From: Chloroflexi bacterium RBG_16_68_14
GTDB lineage: Bacteria; Chloroflexota; Dehalococcoidia; DSTF01; RBG-16-68-14
Length of the DNA stretch: 6,082 nt
Reading direction: 5' to 3'
Assembly (NCBI GenBank): GCA_001796995.1
Contig: MGOB01000059.1
Span: 37,182-43,263, forward strand
Below are positions 5,805 through 6,082 of this stretch, piece by piece. Under the pieces are notes generated by a model. The model was not told the origin of the DNA. It did not search any database and saw only the letters and a list, made by a program, of their open reading frames with translations. How positions within the stretch are numbered: position 1 is the stretch's first letter; the number at the start of each line of letters is the position of its first letter. A program made the position numbers and the translations under genes.

Positions 5805-6082
5805 TCAGAAAAGCGAGGTCAGGGACGACCGCATGGGACCAGAGACAGCCTCTCGAGCAGCAGACAGCCAGCGGTACCGCGATCGCGGCAGGCGCCATCG
5901 TGCGCTTGCCGCGCGCTTGTTCCGGGGAGGCGGATCTCGCCGAGGCGGCGGGGTGGTGTTGAGTGGTGGCGGGGGGGTGGCGATCAGTCGTGGAGTCCCA
6001 GCGCCGGACGCAAGCGTTTCCGGATCTGCGGGGAGCGGAAACGACGCAGGCCGGCGCTGGACTCTGGGGGCGCCCCGACGGG
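5805..6082. other. Gene-free GC-rich stretch to the window edge
   Basis: I find no convincing gene here. A plus-strand frame from ATG 5833 (AGGGA 7 bases upstream) stays open to the edge for 83 codons, but only about 65% of its codons end in G or C against about 90% in a sample of pncB codons, and its Gly/Arg-rich product is unlike any family I know. A minus-strand frame (32 codons from the edge to the TGA at 5984) could be the end of a gene beyond the window; it is too short to judge. The strand is G-rich at 5945-5980, and a long hairpin lies at 5993-6064. Confidence 0.5.
5993..6064. repeat. Long GC-rich imperfect hairpin
   Basis: The outer arms 5993-6007 and 6051-6064 are complementary over 14 bp with a single bulged C. 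After a symmetric 7-by-7 internal loop, CGTTTCCG (6015-6022) pairs with CGGAAACG (6036-6043) around a 13-base loop. No T-run follows on either strand, so it is not a typical intrinsic terminator. It could be an extragenic palindromic repeat, a structured RNA or a recombination site; the sequence does not decide. Confidence 0.6.

Noticed and set aside
5945..5980. G-rich tract as a possible G-quadruplex
   Set aside because: Only two runs of three or more G lie close together, so a stable three-layer quadruplex is not well supported.
5833..6082. Plus-strand frame of 83 codons open to the right edge, with AGGGA upstream and a consensus promoter further upstream
   Set aside because: Only about 65% of codons end in G or C, far below the accepted genes, the product is Gly/Arg-rich without recognisable motifs, and the long hairpin lies inside it. 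Open frames of this length are common in GC-rich DNA.
5984..6082. Minus-strand frame entering from the right edge and ending in TGA (32 codons, high G/C third positions)
   Set aside because: It could be the C-terminus of a neighbouring gene, but it is too short to recognise and covers the hairpin; sequence beyond 6082 is needed.

Overview
The window is GC-rich bacterial DNA, and the genes I accept have strongly GC-biased third codon positions. The gene set suggests a high-GC bacterium of a Chloroflexota-like or Actinomycetota-like kind: a nicotinate phosphoribosyltransferase of the archaeal type with a zinc knuckle, short winged-helix regulators starting W-G-F-L-T, an HD-GYP membrane protein and a divergent cation exchanger. 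I cannot fix the phylum from the sequence alone.

Layout from left to right. A membrane-anchored alpha/beta hydrolase on the minus strand runs off the left edge. A 50-bp divergent gap separates it from a sodium/calcium-exchanger-like membrane protein on the plus strand. That gene ends 10 bp from the stop of a convergent minus-strand gene for a six-helix membrane HD-GYP cyclic-di-GMP phosphodiesterase, which has its own candidate promoter. A minus-strand operon follows: two tandem, clearly paralogous winged-helix regulators (113 and 114 aa, 4 bp apart) and then nicotinate phosphoribosyltransferase. This operon probably concerns nicotinate salvage to NAD and may be controlled by its own regulators.

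The most unusual part is gene-free DNA to the right (5590-6082). Directly upstream of the first regulator's ribosome binding site lies a 201-bp AT-rich island (about 38% GC by hand count over 5611-5790). It has imperfect terminal inverted repeats (16 of 18 positions matching with a one-base gap), is flanked by TCA on both sides, and has an almost fully complementary inner repeat. It looks like a foldback, MITE-like element. Each terminal repeat carries a near-perfect sigma70-type -35 box that pairs with a good -10 box further in, so the element holds two inward-facing, convergent promoters. The left-facing one points at the regulator/pncB operon and may be its present promoter. Beyond it, 5805-6082 shows no convincing gene but contains a long GC-rich imperfect hairpin at 5993-6064.
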